A stretch of 64,000 nucleotides of DNA from Paracoccus tegillarcae (GCF_002847305.1 NZ_CP025408.1:248001-312000), one strand, 5' to 3'; shown: positions 47,030 to 56,351, numbered from the stretch's first letter. A program made the numbers and translations. The notes: a model not told the origin generated them from the sequence alone.

Positions 47030-47881
47030 ATGCCACAAGGCGCAACCGCGACCATGTCCAATGTTTCACTGGACCGGCGCGCATGGAATATCCGGCGCAA
47101 GGCGCTGTTGATGGGCGAGGTTCAGGGGCAAGGCTATATCGGGCAGGCGCTTGGCGTCGCCGATGTGCTGGCCGTGTCCTATTTTCATGCGCTGAACCAC
47201 CGACCCGGAGATCCCGAATGGCAAGGCCGGGACCGTTTTCTGCTGTCCATCGGCCACTACGCGATCGCGCTTTATGCGGCCCTGATGGAGGCCGGCATTC
47301 TGCCCGAGGAAGAACTGGAAACCTATGGCATGGATGACAGCCGGATGCCGATGTCCGGCATGGCCGCCTATACGCCGGGGATGGAAATCACCGGCGGCAG
47401 CCTTGGCCACGGGCTGGGCATTGGCGTCGGCATGGCGCTTGGGCTGCGGCAGAAGGGCTCGGACGCCTTTGTCTACAACCTGATGTCTGACGGCGAGTTG
47501 GGCGAAGGATCGACCTGGGAGGCCGCGATGAGTGCGGCGCATCACGACCTGTCGAACCTGATCTGCATCGTCGATTTCAACGATCAGCAAGCAGACGGCC
47601 CCTCGACCAAGATGCTGTGTTCCGAACCGCTTGACGCAAAATGGGAGGCCTTTGGCTGGTACGTCCAGCGCGTCGACGGCAATGACATACCCGCGCTGGT
47701 CGCCGCTTTCGACCGCGCCCGCACGCTGAGCGAAAAACAGCCGCGCGTCATCATCTGCGACACCCGCATGTGCAAGGGCGTGCCGTTTCTGGAGGACCGC
47801 GAAATCACCCATTTCGTCCGCGTTGAGCCCGAGGAATGGGCCAAGGCACTGGATGTTCTGGAACAGGGGAAACCGCAATGA
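47030..47881 (+). CDS. Transketolase N-terminal (TPP-binding) subunit
   Basis: The 283-residue protein matches the N-terminal half of transketolase: LSIGHYAIALYAALMEAGIL, GGSLGHGLGIGVGMALG and the TPP/metal motif DGELGEGSTWEAAMSAAHHD with NLICIVDFNDQQADG. AAGGAGGAGCAC before ATG 47030 is a near-ideal ribosome site. The C-terminal half is the next gene, overlapping by four bases. Split transketolases act in pathways for unusual sugars (for example apiose or sulfosugar routes); this substrate is unknown. Confidence 0.92.
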   Translation: MPQGATATMSNVSLDRRAWNIRRKALLMGEVQGQGYIGQALGVADVLAVSYFHALNHRPGDPEWQGRDRFLLSIGHYAIALYAALMEAGILPEEELETYGMDDSRMPMSGMAAYTPGMEITGGSLGHGLGIGVGMALGLRQKGSDAFVYNLMSDGELGEGSTWEAAMSAAHHDLSNLICIVDFNDQQADGPSTKMLCSEPLDAKWEAFGWYVQRVDGNDIPALVAAFDRARTLSEKQPRVIICDTRMCKGVPFLEDREITHFVRVEPEEWAKALDVLEQGKPQ

Positions 47882-48915
47882 CCGCCAACTCGCTTGCCCG
47901 CAAATATGAGGCCCGCCGCGTCATCCCCAAGGATCAGCGCGTGGCAACCTCGGCCATGATCGCCTCGCTTGCAGCCGAAGGCTATGACACCGTCGATGCG
48001 CCCTTTGGTCATGCGCTGGTGGATCTGGCCAAGGACCGTCCCGAAATCGTCGGGCTGACCGCAGATCTGTCGAAATACACCGACCTGCACGTCTTTGCCA
48101 AAGCCTGCCCCGACCGTTTTTTCCAGATGGGCATGGCCGAACAGGTGATGCTTTCGGCTGCCGCCGGCCTCGCGCGTGAGGGGTTCATCCCGTTCGCCAC
48201 AACCTATGCCGTCTTTGCCTCGCGGCGTGCCTATGACTTCATCTGCATGGCCATCGCCGAGGAAAACCTGCCGGTCAAGATCGTCTGCGCCCTGCCCGGC
48301 CTGACCACCGGCTACGGCCCCAGCCACCAGGCCTTCGAGGATCTCGCGATCTTTCGCGGCCTGCCCAACCTGACCATCATCGACCCCTGCGATGCCGTCG
48401 ATATCGCGCAGATGGTGCCCGCCATGGCCGATCATCCCGGCCCCGTTTATGCGCGGCTTTTGCGCGGCAAGGTGCCCAGTGTCATCGACCGCTATCGCCC
48501 TGACTACAAGTTCCAGATCGGCAAGGCCGCGTTGTTGCGCGACGGGCGCGACGTGCTGGTCGTCTCGACCGGGCTGATGACCATGCGCGCGCTTGATGCC
48601 GCCGAAAAGCTGGCCGCTGACGGTGTGGATGTGGCGGTGCTGCATTGTCCCACGGTCAAGCCACTGGATCGCGAGGCGATCCTTGCCGAGGCGCGGAAAT
48701 CGGGCCGGCTGGTCGTGACCGCCGAAAACCACACCGTGATCGGCGGTCTTGGCGAAGCCGTGGCAGGCATCCTGATGCGTGAGCGGGTTCATCCCGATTT
48801 CCGCATGATCGGCCTGCCCGACGAGTTTCTGGAAGCCGGCGCCCTGCCGACGCTGCACGAGATGTACGGCATCTCGGTCGATGCCGTGGCCGCACAAATC
48901 AAGGGCTGGCTGTAA
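47878..48915 (+). CDS. Transketolase C-terminal (pyrimidine-binding) subunit
   Basis: The 345-residue protein carries the Transket_pyr domain (FFQMGMAEQVMLSAAAGLAR with the catalytic Glu, FIPFATTYAVFASRRAYDFI, GLTTGYGPSHQAFEDLAIFR) and the C-terminal domain (VLHCPTVKPLDREAIL). It completes the transketolase with the preceding gene; ATG 47878 overlaps its stop. It is followed by an SDR dehydrogenase gene 18 bases downstream. Confidence 0.92.
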   Translation: MTANSLARKYEARRVIPKDQRVATSAMIASLAAEGYDTVDAPFGHALVDLAKDRPEIVGLTADLSKYTDLHVFAKACPDRFFQMGMAEQVMLSAAAGLAREGFIPFATTYAVFASRRAYDFICMAIAEENLPVKIVCALPGLTTGYGPSHQAFEDLAIFRGLPNLTIIDPCDAVDIAQMVPAMADHPGPVYARLLRGKVPSVIDRYRPDYKFQIGKAALLRDGRDVLVVSTGLMTMRALDAAEKLAADGVDVAVLHCPTVKPLDREAILAEARKSGRLVVTAENHTVIGGLGEAVAGILMRERVHPDFRMIGLPDEFLEAGALPTLHEMYGISVDAVAAQIKGWL

Positions 48916-48933
48916 AGCCCGAGGGAGGAAAAG

Positions 48934-49686
48934 ATGGGACTACTGGACGGACGCTATGCCGCCATCACAGGGGCGGCCGGTCCGCGCGGTCTGGGTCGCG
49001 CCATGGCGCAGATTTTTGCGGACCATGGCGCAACGATCGCCGTGCTGGACCTGGACGTGCAGCAGGCGCAGGCGGTCGCGGCGGAACTGGGGCCGGATCA
49101 TGTCGGGCTTGCCTGCGATGTGACCGACAAGGCAGCCTGCGATGCGGCCATGTCCGAGTTGATCGGGCGTTGGGGCCGGATCGACATTCTGGTCAACAAT
49201 GCCGGCATTACCCAGCCACTGAAACTCATGCAGATCGAGGCGCAGAATTACGATGCGGTGCTGGATGTGAACCTGCGGGGGACGCTGTACGCCAGCCAGG
49301 CCGTCATTCCGCAGATGCGCCAGCAGAATTCGGGCGCGATCGTGAACATCTCGTCGGTATCGGCGCAGCGTGGCGGTGGCATCTTTGGCGGGCCGCATTA
49401 CTCGGCGGCCAAGGCTGGCATTCTGGGGCTGACCAAGGCGATGGCACGCGAATTGGCGCCTGACGGGATCCGGGTAAACGCGATCTGCCCCGGCTTTATC
49501 GGCACTGACATCACAGCGGGAAAGCTGACGCCCGAGATGAAGGAACAGATCATTGCCGGCATCCCCATGGGTCGCGTGGGCGATGCGCGCGATGTGGCGG
49601 GATGCGCACTGTTTCTGGCCTCTGACCTCTCAGCCTATGTCACCGGCTCCGAGGTCGATGTGAACGGCGGTTCGCTTATTCACTGA
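48934..49686 (+). CDS. SDR-family NAD(P)-dependent dehydrogenase
   Basis: The 250-residue short-chain dehydrogenase has cofactor motif TGAAGPRGLGRAMAQIF (a variant of TGxxxGxG), NNAG at VNNAGITQP, and the catalytic Ser-Tyr-Lys in ISSVSAQ and HYSAAKAGILGLTKAMAREL. The end ASDLSAYVTGSEVDVNGGSL is typical. It probably oxidises a hydroxyl of the sugar or polyol used by the split transketolase. GGGAGGAAAAG precedes ATG 48934. Its 3' end overlaps lysR by 11 bases. Confidence 0.9.
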   Translation: MGLLDGRYAAITGAAGPRGLGRAMAQIFADHGATIAVLDLDVQQAQAVAAELGPDHVGLACDVTDKAACDAAMSELIGRWGRIDILVNNAGITQPLKLMQIEAQNYDAVLDVNLRGTLYASQAVIPQMRQQNSGAIVNISSVSAQRGGGIFGGPHYSAAKAGILGLTKAMARELAPDGIRVNAICPGFIGTDITAGKLTPEMKEQIIAGIPMGRVGDARDVAGCALFLASDLSAYVTGSEVDVNGGSLIH

Positions 49687-50650
49687 ACGCGCCATCATCG
49701 AGGCGCGCCTGCGCCTTCAACCCCAGATCCTGCATCAGCGAGGCGGCCTGCTTTTGAAAGCCGGCGGCCTCGTCCCTGATCCAGTCAAAGAACAACCGCA
49801 CCACGCGCCGATTGGTGTGGCGCGGCGGGCAGACGAGCCAATAGGCCGGAAAGCGGACGGTGCCCAAACGGGCGTCCAACGGCACCAGCCGTCCGGCCTT
49901 CAGATCGTCATGGGCCAGCGTCACCGAATCCATCGCCAGCCCCATGCCGTCACGTGCCAGCTGCAGTGACATCTGCGACCGATCCAGCCCGGTACGCGTG
50001 CTGCCCGACGGCCGGGCGATGTCTCGCTCGGTCATCCACAGATCCCACGGGTGCTGGCCCTTCACATTGTCGATAAGACGCGCGCGGGAGATCTGCTCCA
50101 AGGGGTCAGCAGATAGCCCGCGCAACCAATCGCGATAGGCCGGACTGCAAAGCGGCAGGACGTGATCCTCAAGGATCGGTTCGACATACAGACCCGACCA
50201 GTCGCCGGCCCCATAGCGCAGATCGAAATCCACCGCCTCGGTCTGAAAATCCGACAGGTCGGTGGTGGCGTCGATCCGCGTATCCCAACCGTCATGCTGC
50301 GTCAGGAATTGCGATAACCTCGGCGCCAGCCAGATCTGTCCAAAGCTGGGGCTGACGCGCAGGATCAACTGGCGCTGTTCACGCTGGCGCAGGATCGTGG
50401 CACGCGCGTCGCGCAACGCGTGAAAAGCCTGCGTCGCGGCGCGGTACAGCCGCTCGCCATCCATGGTCAGGATCAGCCGCCGCCCTTCGCGCCGGAACAG
50501 CTTGACGCCGAATTGCTGCTCGATGGCGCGCACCTGCTGACTGACCGCAGAAGGCGACACGCCCAGTTCGGCGGCCGCCTTGGCGACTTGACCCAAGCGG
50601 GCCACAGCCTCGAAATAGGCCATCGAATTCAGGTTTAGGTCGTTGATCAT
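49676..50650 (-). CDS. LysR-family regulator (GcvA-like)
   Basis: The 324-residue regulator has an N-terminal winged HTH (LGQVAKAAAELGVSPSAVSQ then QVRAIEQQFGVKLFRREG) and a C-terminal periplasmic-binding-like effector domain (LRVSPSFGQIWLAPRLSQFL). It is divergent from dctPQM and convergent with the SDR gene. The shared 14-bp operator starts 12 bases upstream of its start codon and again before the transketolase genes. This points to autoregulation plus control of both flanking operons. Confidence 0.92.
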   Translation of the reverse strand: MINDLNLNSMAYFEAVARLGQVAKAAAELGVSPSAVSQQVRAIEQQFGVKLFRREGRRLILTMDGERLYRAATQAFHALRDARATILRQREQRQLILRVSPSFGQIWLAPRLSQFLTQHDGWDTRIDATTDLSDFQTEAVDFDLRYGAGDWSGLYVEPILEDHVLPLCSPAYRDWLRGLSADPLEQISRARLIDNVKGQHPWDLWMTERDIARPSGSTRTGLDRSQMSLQLARDGMGLAMDSVTLAHDDLKAGRLVPLDARLGTVRFPAYWLVCPPRHTNRRVVRLFFDWIRDEAAGFQKQAASLMQDLGLKAQARLDDGAFSE

Positions 50651-50661
50651 GTCAAAAGATT

Positions 50662-50675
50662 AGCTGAGCTTCATT
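50662..50675 (-). promoter_or_regulatory. LysR-type operator in the lysR-dctP intergenic region
   Basis: On the minus strand this reads AATGAAGCTCAGCT, identical to 46934-46947. It contains the AGCT-N-AGCT dyad core. It is placed to act on lysR itself and on dctPQM, 114 bases away. Confidence 0.75.
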
Positions 50676-50788
50676 AATGATTAAGCAATATTGCTGTTTT
50701 TTCAAGGCTGCGGGTGGAATTCTGTTCGCAGGTGATGGCCGCCCTGGTGGAGAAGCGCAGCCATCCTGACAATTGAGGAGGAAAGAAT

Positions 50789-51754
50789 ATGAAAACCCTG
50801 TTCGCAGGAGCCCTGACCGCATTTGCCCTTTTGGCGGGCGGCGTCTCGGCCGAGGTGCTGAAGATGGCGCATAACGCCGCACCCGGAAATCCCAAGGATC
50901 TGGCCTCGCAACGCTTTGCCGAACTGGTCGAGGAAAAGACCGAAGGGCGGATCACCGTCGATGTCGGCGGATCGGCCCAATATGGCGACGATGTCGAGGC
51001 GCTGACGCAGATGCGGCTTGGCACGCTTGCTCTGGCCGCAAATTCGCAGGGCTCGACCTCTGGCGTGGTCGAGGAATTTGCCGTGATCGGCCTGCCCTTC
51101 CTGTTCAGCGACCTGTCGCAGGCCTGGGAGGTTCTGGACGGCGAGGTCGGGCAAAAGCTGGACGAAGCCGCACAGGCGCAGGGTCTTAAGGTTCTGGCCT
51201 TTTGGGATAACGGCATCCGCCAGATCTCGAACAACACGCGCCCGATCACCACGACCGCCGATCTCGAGGGGCTGAAAATCCGCACTCCGCCCGATCCCAT
51301 GACGCTGGAAATCTTTGAAACACTGGGGGCCAACCCGACTCCGATGGCTTTTTCGGAACTGTATGTCGCATTGCAGCAAGGCGTCGTTGACGGGCAGGAA
51401 AACCCGCTGATGAACATCGAAAGTTCTAAACTCTACGAGGTGCAGAAATATATCAGCCTGACCGGGCACAAATACGAAAGCACCCCGGTTCTGGTTTCCA
51501 GGATGATCTGGGACGGGCTGGAAGCCGCGGATCAGCAGGCCCTGCTGGATGCCGCAGCCGAAGCCGGAGAGTATAACCGCGAACTGTCGCAGAAATCAGA
51601 TGCCGAACTGCGCCCCAAGCTGGAAGAGGCCGGCGTGACCTTCAACGAGGTCGACACCGCCCCCTTCATCGAGGCCACAGCCGGTATCACCGCGGAATGG
51701 CGCGAAAAGTATCCCGATCTGGTGGATACGCTGATGAGCGCGACCGGTCGCTGA
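50789..51754 (+). CDS. dctP: TRAP transporter periplasmic binding protein DctP
   Basis: The 321-residue protein has a signal peptide (MKTLFAGALTAFALLAGGVS, cleavage near VSA-E). It has the DctP fold with KMAHNAAPGNPKDLASQRFA, LEGLKIRTPPDPMTLEIFET (its Arg contacts the ligand carboxylate in this family) and LYVALQQGVVDGQENPLMNI. GAGGAGGAAAGAAT precedes ATG 50789. The expected ligand is a carboxylate or sugar acid. Confidence 0.94.
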   Translation: MKTLFAGALTAFALLAGGVSAEVLKMAHNAAPGNPKDLASQRFAELVEEKTEGRITVDVGGSAQYGDDVEALTQMRLGTLALAANSQGSTSGVVEEFAVIGLPFLFSDLSQAWEVLDGEVGQKLDEAAQAQGLKVLAFWDNGIRQISNNTRPITTTADLEGLKIRTPPDPMTLEIFETLGANPTPMAFSELYVALQQGVVDGQENPLMNIESSKLYEVQKYISLTGHKYESTPVLVSRMIWDGLEAADQQALLDAAAEAGEYNRELSQKSDAELRPKLEEAGVTFNEVDTAPFIEATAGITAEWREKYPDLVDTLMSATGR

Positions 51755-51758
51755 TCCG

Positions 51759-52304
51759 ATGTCGCAAGAGCAGATGACACAACCGGGGGGCGGCGCGCGC
51801 GCCGCCCTGATGATCGACCGGCTGCTGACCGCCATGTCCACGCTGGCCATCCTGCTGACCCTTGGCGGGCTGTTCCTGTCGATGATGGCCGAAGTCGTCA
51901 TCCGCTATGCGACCCGGTCCAGCCTGGGCTGGCCGAATGAAATGCCGGCCCTGCTGTTTCCCTGGCTGACCATGGCAGGCGCGGTGCTGGCGGCACAATA
52001 TGGTCGCCACATCGCCGTGCAACTGTTGGCGCAAAGCCTGCCTGCGGGCGCCGCGCGGCTGCTGATGGCAGCGGGTGCGGTGCTGGCCGCCTGCACCTTT
52101 GGCTTTCTGACCTGGCACGGGATGAAGGTAATGAAGATCACCGGCGGCGAGGTCTATCCGGTCACCGGCCTGACCGCCAACATCCCCTATGCGGCGTTGA
52201 TCGCGGGCTTTGTCGGGCTGGCCCTGACCGCGCTGACCACCCTGCCGCTGATCTTTCGCGCCGAAGATCCCGTTTTTGCACGCAACATCGCCGAGGAACA
52301 CTGA
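51759..52304 (+). CDS. dctQ: TRAP transporter small membrane subunit DctQ
   Basis: The 181-residue protein has four hydrophobic segments (LTAMSTLAILLTLGGLFLSM; WPNEMPALLFPWLTMAGAVL; AARLLMAAGAVLAACTFGFL; ALIAGFVGLALTALTTLPLI). The conserved W-NE-P pattern of DctQ is present. It starts four bases after dctP and overlaps dctM by one base. Confidence 0.9.
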   Translation: MSQEQMTQPGGGARAALMIDRLLTAMSTLAILLTLGGLFLSMMAEVVIRYATRSSLGWPNEMPALLFPWLTMAGAVLAAQYGRHIAVQLLAQSLPAGAARLLMAAGAVLAACTFGFLTWHGMKVMKITGGEVYPVTGLTANIPYAALIAGFVGLALTALTTLPLIFRAEDPVFARNIAEEH

Positions 52305-53560
52305 TGGCCATCCTGATGACGCTGACCTTCTTTGTGCTGATGTTCGCATCGGTGCCCGTGGCCTATGCGCTGATCATCGGGGGCAGCGTGGCGGTGCTGT
52401 CAACCGGCATGGCACAGGCCCCCCTGGTGATCGTGAAACTGTTCACACCCACCCAAAGCTATCCGCTGCTGGCCATCCCGTTTTTTATCCTCGCGGGCAG
52501 CCTGATGATGTCAGGCTCGCTTGGCAAAAGGCTGGTCGGCTTTGCCGCCGCGCTGGTCGGGCGCTATCCGGGTGGGCTGGGTCAGGTGTCGGTGGTCGGC
52601 TCGACTGTCTTCGGCGGCGTCTCGGGCTCGGCCGTGGCAGAGGCCTCGGCGCTTGGCTCTATGCTGATCCCCTGGCAAAAACGCGAGGGCTATCCGCCGG
52701 CCTTCGCTGCCGCCATCACGGCCTCGTCCTCGGTCATTGCCGGGCTGATCCCACCATCCATTCCACTGATCATCTATGCCACTGTGTCGAACACCTCGAT
52801 CGCGGCTCTCTTTATCGCGGGCATTCTTCCGGGGCTGCTGCTGGCGGTGGGGCTGATGGCGGTCTGCTATCTGTCCGCCAAACGACGCGGATTTCCGGTG
52901 ATCAGCCGCGAACAGGCGGGGCAGATCAGGGACAATCTGTGGGGCGCACTGCCTGCATTGGCGATGCCGGTCTTTATCCTCGTGCTGCTGCGCGCGGGCA
53001 TCGCCACCCCGACCGAGGTCAGCGTCGTCGCCGTGGCCTATGCGCTGGTCATCAGCACGCTGCTTTATCGTGACATGAGCTTCGCGCGCCTGATCGCCGC
53101 GCTAAAGGAAACCGGCGTCGCAACCGGCGTGGTGATGATGGTCATCATGGGGTCCAACCTTGTGGGCTATGTGCTGACGGTCGAGCGTATCCCCGACACG
53201 GTCGCGCAATGGGCCATTGACACTTTGGGCTCGCCTGCACTGATACTTCTTGTGATGAACCTGCTATTGCTGGTGATCGGAATGTTTCTGGACCTTCCTG
53301 CCGCGATCCTTTTGCTGGGCCCGACTCTGGTGGGCCTTGGTCAGGCCATCGGTATTGATCCAGTGCAGCTTGGCATCATCGTCGCGGTCAACCTGTCGAT
53401 CGGATTGTTCACACCGCCCATAGGAACGACGCTGTTCATATCATCCTCGATCGCGCGCCAGCCCATCGGCGCCGTGGTCAGGGAACTGTGGCCATTCTAT
53501 CTGGTCGCCATTACCGTGCTGATGCTGTTCACCTTCATACCCCAACTGACGATCTACTGA
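52304..53560 (+). CDS. dctM: TRAP transporter large membrane subunit DctM
   Basis: The 418-residue protein has about 12 hydrophobic segments and the DctM signatures YPLLAIPFFILAGSLMMSG, GGVSGSAVAEASALGSMLIP and PPSIPLIIYA; the end region contains GLFTPPIGTTLFISSSIA. It is the Na+-dependent transport channel for the DctP ligand. Confidence 0.95.
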   Translation: MAILMTLTFFVLMFASVPVAYALIIGGSVAVLSTGMAQAPLVIVKLFTPTQSYPLLAIPFFILAGSLMMSGSLGKRLVGFAAALVGRYPGGLGQVSVVGSTVFGGVSGSAVAEASALGSMLIPWQKREGYPPAFAAAITASSSVIAGLIPPSIPLIIYATVSNTSIAALFIAGILPGLLLAVGLMAVCYLSAKRRGFPVISREQAGQIRDNLWGALPALAMPVFILVLLRAGIATPTEVSVVAVAYALVISTLLYRDMSFARLIAALKETGVATGVVMMVIMGSNLVGYVLTVERIPDTVAQWAIDTLGSPALILLVMNLLLLVIGMFLDLPAAILLLGPTLVGLGQAIGIDPVQLGIIVAVNLSIGLFTPPIGTTLFISSSIARQPIGAVVRELWPFYLVAITVLMLFTFIPQLTIY

Positions 53561-53571
53561 GGAGCAAGGCG

Positions 53572-54468
53572 ATGACGGAAAAGGCAAGGATCGGCTTCGT
53601 GGGGCTGGGCTCGATGGGTCTGCCGATGGCCTGCAATCTGGCCGCCGCCGGCTACGCGGTCAGCGGCCATGACATCCGGGCCGAGCCGATGGCCACGCTG
53701 CGCGCAGATGGCGGAACCGAGGCAAAGACCGCATTGGATGCGGCGCAGGGTGCCGATCTGCTGATCCTGATGGTGGTCAATGCCGCGCAGGCGCGTCAGG
53801 TGCTGCTTGATCAGGGCGCCGCCGCCGCGATGGCCGAGGGCGGCGTGATCGCGTTGATGTCCACCTGCGCCCCCGGCGAGGTCGAGGCCCTTGCAAGCGC
53901 CGTCGCCGAAACGGGCCGCATGCTGGTGGATGCGCCGGTCTCGGGCGGCGTGGTGGGTGCCGAGGCGGGGTCGCTGTCGATCATGGTGTCCGGCGCACCG
54001 GACGCGGTTGAGAGTATGCGTCCCGTTTTCGATATACTGGGCGCAAACATCTATATCGTCGGTGAAAACCCGGGTCAGGGCGCTGTGGCCAAGGCGGTGA
54101 ACCAGTTGATGTGCGGCGTTCATATCGCCACCGCCGCCGAGGCGCTGTCGCTGGCCGAGCAATTGGGGCTGGATCGGCAGGTGATGCTGGAGATCGTGTC
54201 GGGCTCGGCTGCATCCAGCTGGATGCTCAGGGATCGTGGCCCGCGCATGATCGAGCAGCCGGGCGCGGTGACAAGTGCCGTCGATATCTTTGTCAAGGAT
54301 CTGGGCATCGTCGCCCAGACAGGGCGCGACGCAAGGGTGCCCCTGCCACTGGCGGCAGCGGCGTTGCAGATGTTTCTGGCCGCATCCGTGGCCGGCGATG
54401 GTCCGCTGGATGACAGCCAGGTCATCCGCGCCTATCGCCGCCTGACGGGACGCCCCGAAACCGGCTAG
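53572..54468 (+). CDS. 3-hydroxyisobutyrate dehydrogenase-family oxidoreductase (LtnD-like)
   Basis: The 298-residue protein has an N-terminal Rossmann motif (IGFVGLGSMGLPMACNLAAA), substrate-binding DAPVSGGVVGAEAGSLSIMV and the catalytic Lys in GQGAVAKAVNQLM. The family includes tartronate semialdehyde reductase and L-threonate dehydrogenase (LtnD). It follows dctM by 11 bases with GAGGAGC upstream, so the TRAP substrate is probably a hydroxy acid oxidised by this enzyme. No LtnBIK kinase or decarboxylase genes accompany it here. Confidence 0.88.
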   Translation: MTEKARIGFVGLGSMGLPMACNLAAAGYAVSGHDIRAEPMATLRADGGTEAKTALDAAQGADLLILMVVNAAQARQVLLDQGAAAAMAEGGVIALMSTCAPGEVEALASAVAETGRMLVDAPVSGGVVGAEAGSLSIMVSGAPDAVESMRPVFDILGANIYIVGENPGQGAVAKAVNQLMCGVHIATAAEALSLAEQLGLDRQVMLEIVSGSAASSWMLRDRGPRMIEQPGAVTSAVDIFVKDLGIVAQTGRDARVPLPLAAAALQMFLAASVAGDGPLDDSQVIRAYRRLTGRPETG

Positions 54469-54482
54469 GCGCAGGATGGCGC

Positions 54483-55520
54483 TCAGGACGCAGCGAAGGG
54501 GCGGCCCAGATAACCCGACAGGAAGGCCGCCAGCGAAGTCGTCAGATCGGGTGACAGATAACCGCCCTCTTGCACCAGCACCGTGGGCAGACCCGCCTGC
54601 GCGATCATCCGCCCGGCCCGGTGAAAGCCATCAAAGCTGATCTTCATCCCCAACAGCGGGTCGTTTTCATGCGCGTCCAGCCCCAGTGACAGAACCAGCG
54701 CGTCGGGTGCGAAGTCCTCGATCCGCGCCAACCCGTCCGCGATGGCCGCGCACCAGTCGTCATCCGTGGTCGCACGCGACAGCGGCAGGTTGAGGTTGAA
54801 ACTCTCGCCCCTGCCGCGCCCGATCTCATCCGCATAGCCCGTAAAAAAGGGATAGTAATCCTCGGTCGCGGCATGAACCGAGACGATCAGCACGTCGTCG
54901 CGCTCGTAAAAGATATCCTGCGTGCCATTGCCGTGATGAACGTCGATATCCAGCACAGCAACGTTGCCGTACCGCTGGCGCAGCGCCTCGACCGCGATGG
55001 CCGAATTGTTCAGCAGGCAATGCCCCGCCGCCACCTCTGCCGCCGTGTGATGACCCGGTGGGCGGCATAGCGCATAGGCAGCATCCTCGCCCCCCAGAAC
55101 GGCCAGCGCCGCAGAGTGGGCGGTTGCCGCCGCAGCCAGCGCCGCCTGCCAGCTGTGCTGCCCGATGGGGGCCGACGTATCGCTGCAATGCCAGCCCGCG
55201 CGCGCGACGATATGGCCGGGATAGGTCTTTTCAGCGTTCATGGGATGGGTGTTGGGCACCACCTCGGGGCCGGCACCGGGCAGTTTTTGCCAATCCTCCC
55301 ACGCGGTTTCGACGAAATCCAGAAACCGCTCGCTGTGAACGCGCAGCAGGGCCTCGCGCGGGATCGTGCCCGGTTCTTCGGTGGTCAGACCCAGTTGCGC
55401 CAGCCCCTGCAACAGCAGATGCGCGCGTTCGGCCTGTTCGGCATTGCGGACCACAGTCCCGGCGGTCAGCCGAAAGATCGGATCATGCAGTTCGGTCGCG
55501 GCAGCGTAAAAGCACTTCAT
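54483..55520 (-). CDS. Histone deacetylase-family amidohydrolase (acetylpolyamine-type)
   Basis: The 345-residue Zn-dependent deacetylase has the His pair in ALCRPPGHHTA, metal ligands in AVLDIDVHHGNGTQDIFYER and the second Asp in SLGLDAHENDPLLGMKIS, with VQEGGYL near the C-terminus. Bacterial relatives remove acetyl groups from polyamines or small amines. ATG 55520 is supported by the family start MKCFYAAATELHDP; the frame extends upstream without similarity. It is convergent with the LtnD-like gene. Confidence 0.92.
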   Translation of the reverse strand: MKCFYAAATELHDPIFRLTAGTVVRNAEQAERAHLLLQGLAQLGLTTEEPGTIPREALLRVHSERFLDFVETAWEDWQKLPGAGPEVVPNTHPMNAEKTYPGHIVARAGWHCSDTSAPIGQHSWQAALAAAATAHSAALAVLGGEDAAYALCRPPGHHTAAEVAAGHCLLNNSAIAVEALRQRYGNVAVLDIDVHHGNGTQDIFYERDDVLIVSVHAATEDYYPFFTGYADEIGRGRGESFNLNLPLSRATTDDDWCAAIADGLARIEDFAPDALVLSLGLDAHENDPLLGMKISFDGFHRAGRMIAQAGLPTVLVQEGGYLSPDLTTSLAAFLSGYLGRPFAAS

Positions 55521-55706
55521 GGCTGTCTGTCTTCCCTGTTGGAAACGGCAAAGATGGGCGCCGCAACTGCTGCGGCGAACGCATCCCTGATCCCGCCCCG
55601 CTTTACCCTGATGCAGATTAAATGCCCAACTGAGGATTGTCGAAGCCTGATCTGGCCGGCCGCCGCCCAACCCTTGCCTCAACGGACCGGGCAAGGGTCG
55701 AGCTGA

Positions 55707-56351
55707 CTACAGATAGCGGGCGCGTATGTCGTTGATGCACCGCTGTCGCGAAGATCGCGCAACCTCGTGTGGGGCGAAATCCGATGCGACGAGGTCCAGC
55801 ATTGCCACGGCCTCGGCCAGCAGGGCTTGGTCCTGCTCGGTCAATGTCTCTGCCGGCGGCGCGGTCAGAGCCTCGATAAACATGACGCCTGCCTGTTTCA
55901 GAAAGATCGTCTCGGGCTGGCCATCACGGGTGCAGACACCATAGACGCCATCCAGAAAATTCCCCCATGTCGCGTCGGCATGCGCGCGGTCAAAGGCATC
56001 GGGCACATTCGGCGCCGCCCGAATGAGCCGCTGTCCAAGCCGCCCGTTCAGAAAGGCACTGCGCGCCGCATCATACCGGGCGGTGAATACTGCGCGCGCA
56101 GCCGTTTCATCGGCGATCCCCAGCCGTTCGATCTGCTCCAGCCAGCGCAGATGGCCCTTGAGATGGAACCGGCAGGGCCGCTGTTCGTCATGCGTCGCGA
56201 CAAAGGAACGTACGCTCAGGGTGACATCCAGCCGGTAAGAGGCATCGGGACAAAGCCGCCCGGCGATATGCGAGCGCAACCCCGCAGAAGACAGGCCGGC
56301 CTGCTGCGCAAAATCCGGCTGATCCAGGAAATGAGTATAGAGATAAGTCAT
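55707..56351 (-). CDS. DUF6058-like hypothetical protein
   Basis: The 214-residue soluble protein begins MTYLYTHFLDQPDFAQQAGL and contains YRLDVTLSVRSFVATHDE, a YDAARSAFLNGR helix and WGNFLDGVYGVCTRDGQPET. This outline fits DUF6058, a family seen in natural-product contexts but without known activity. GCAGGG lies nine bases before ATG 56351; ATG 56357 is an alternative. It follows the ndh-like gene by about 70 bases. Confidence 0.65.
   Translation of the reverse strand: MTYLYTHFLDQPDFAQQAGLSSAGLRSHIAGRLCPDASYRLDVTLSVRSFVATHDEQRPCRFHLKGHLRWLEQIERLGIADETAARAVFTARYDAARSAFLNGRLGQRLIRAAPNVPDAFDRAHADATWGNFLDGVYGVCTRDGQPETIFLKQAGVMFIEALTAPPAETLTEQDQALLAEAVAMLDLVASDFAPHEVARSSRQRCINDIRARYL

Noticed and set aside
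47584..48897. Minus-strand open frame of 437 codons
   Set aside because: It is antisense to both transketolase subunit genes, which have strong motifs and ribosome sites.
55521..55706. Intergenic open frames upstream of the HDAC-like gene
   Set aside because: They continue antisense into the HDAC-like gene, with no motif or ribosome site. Nothing else was seen in this gap.
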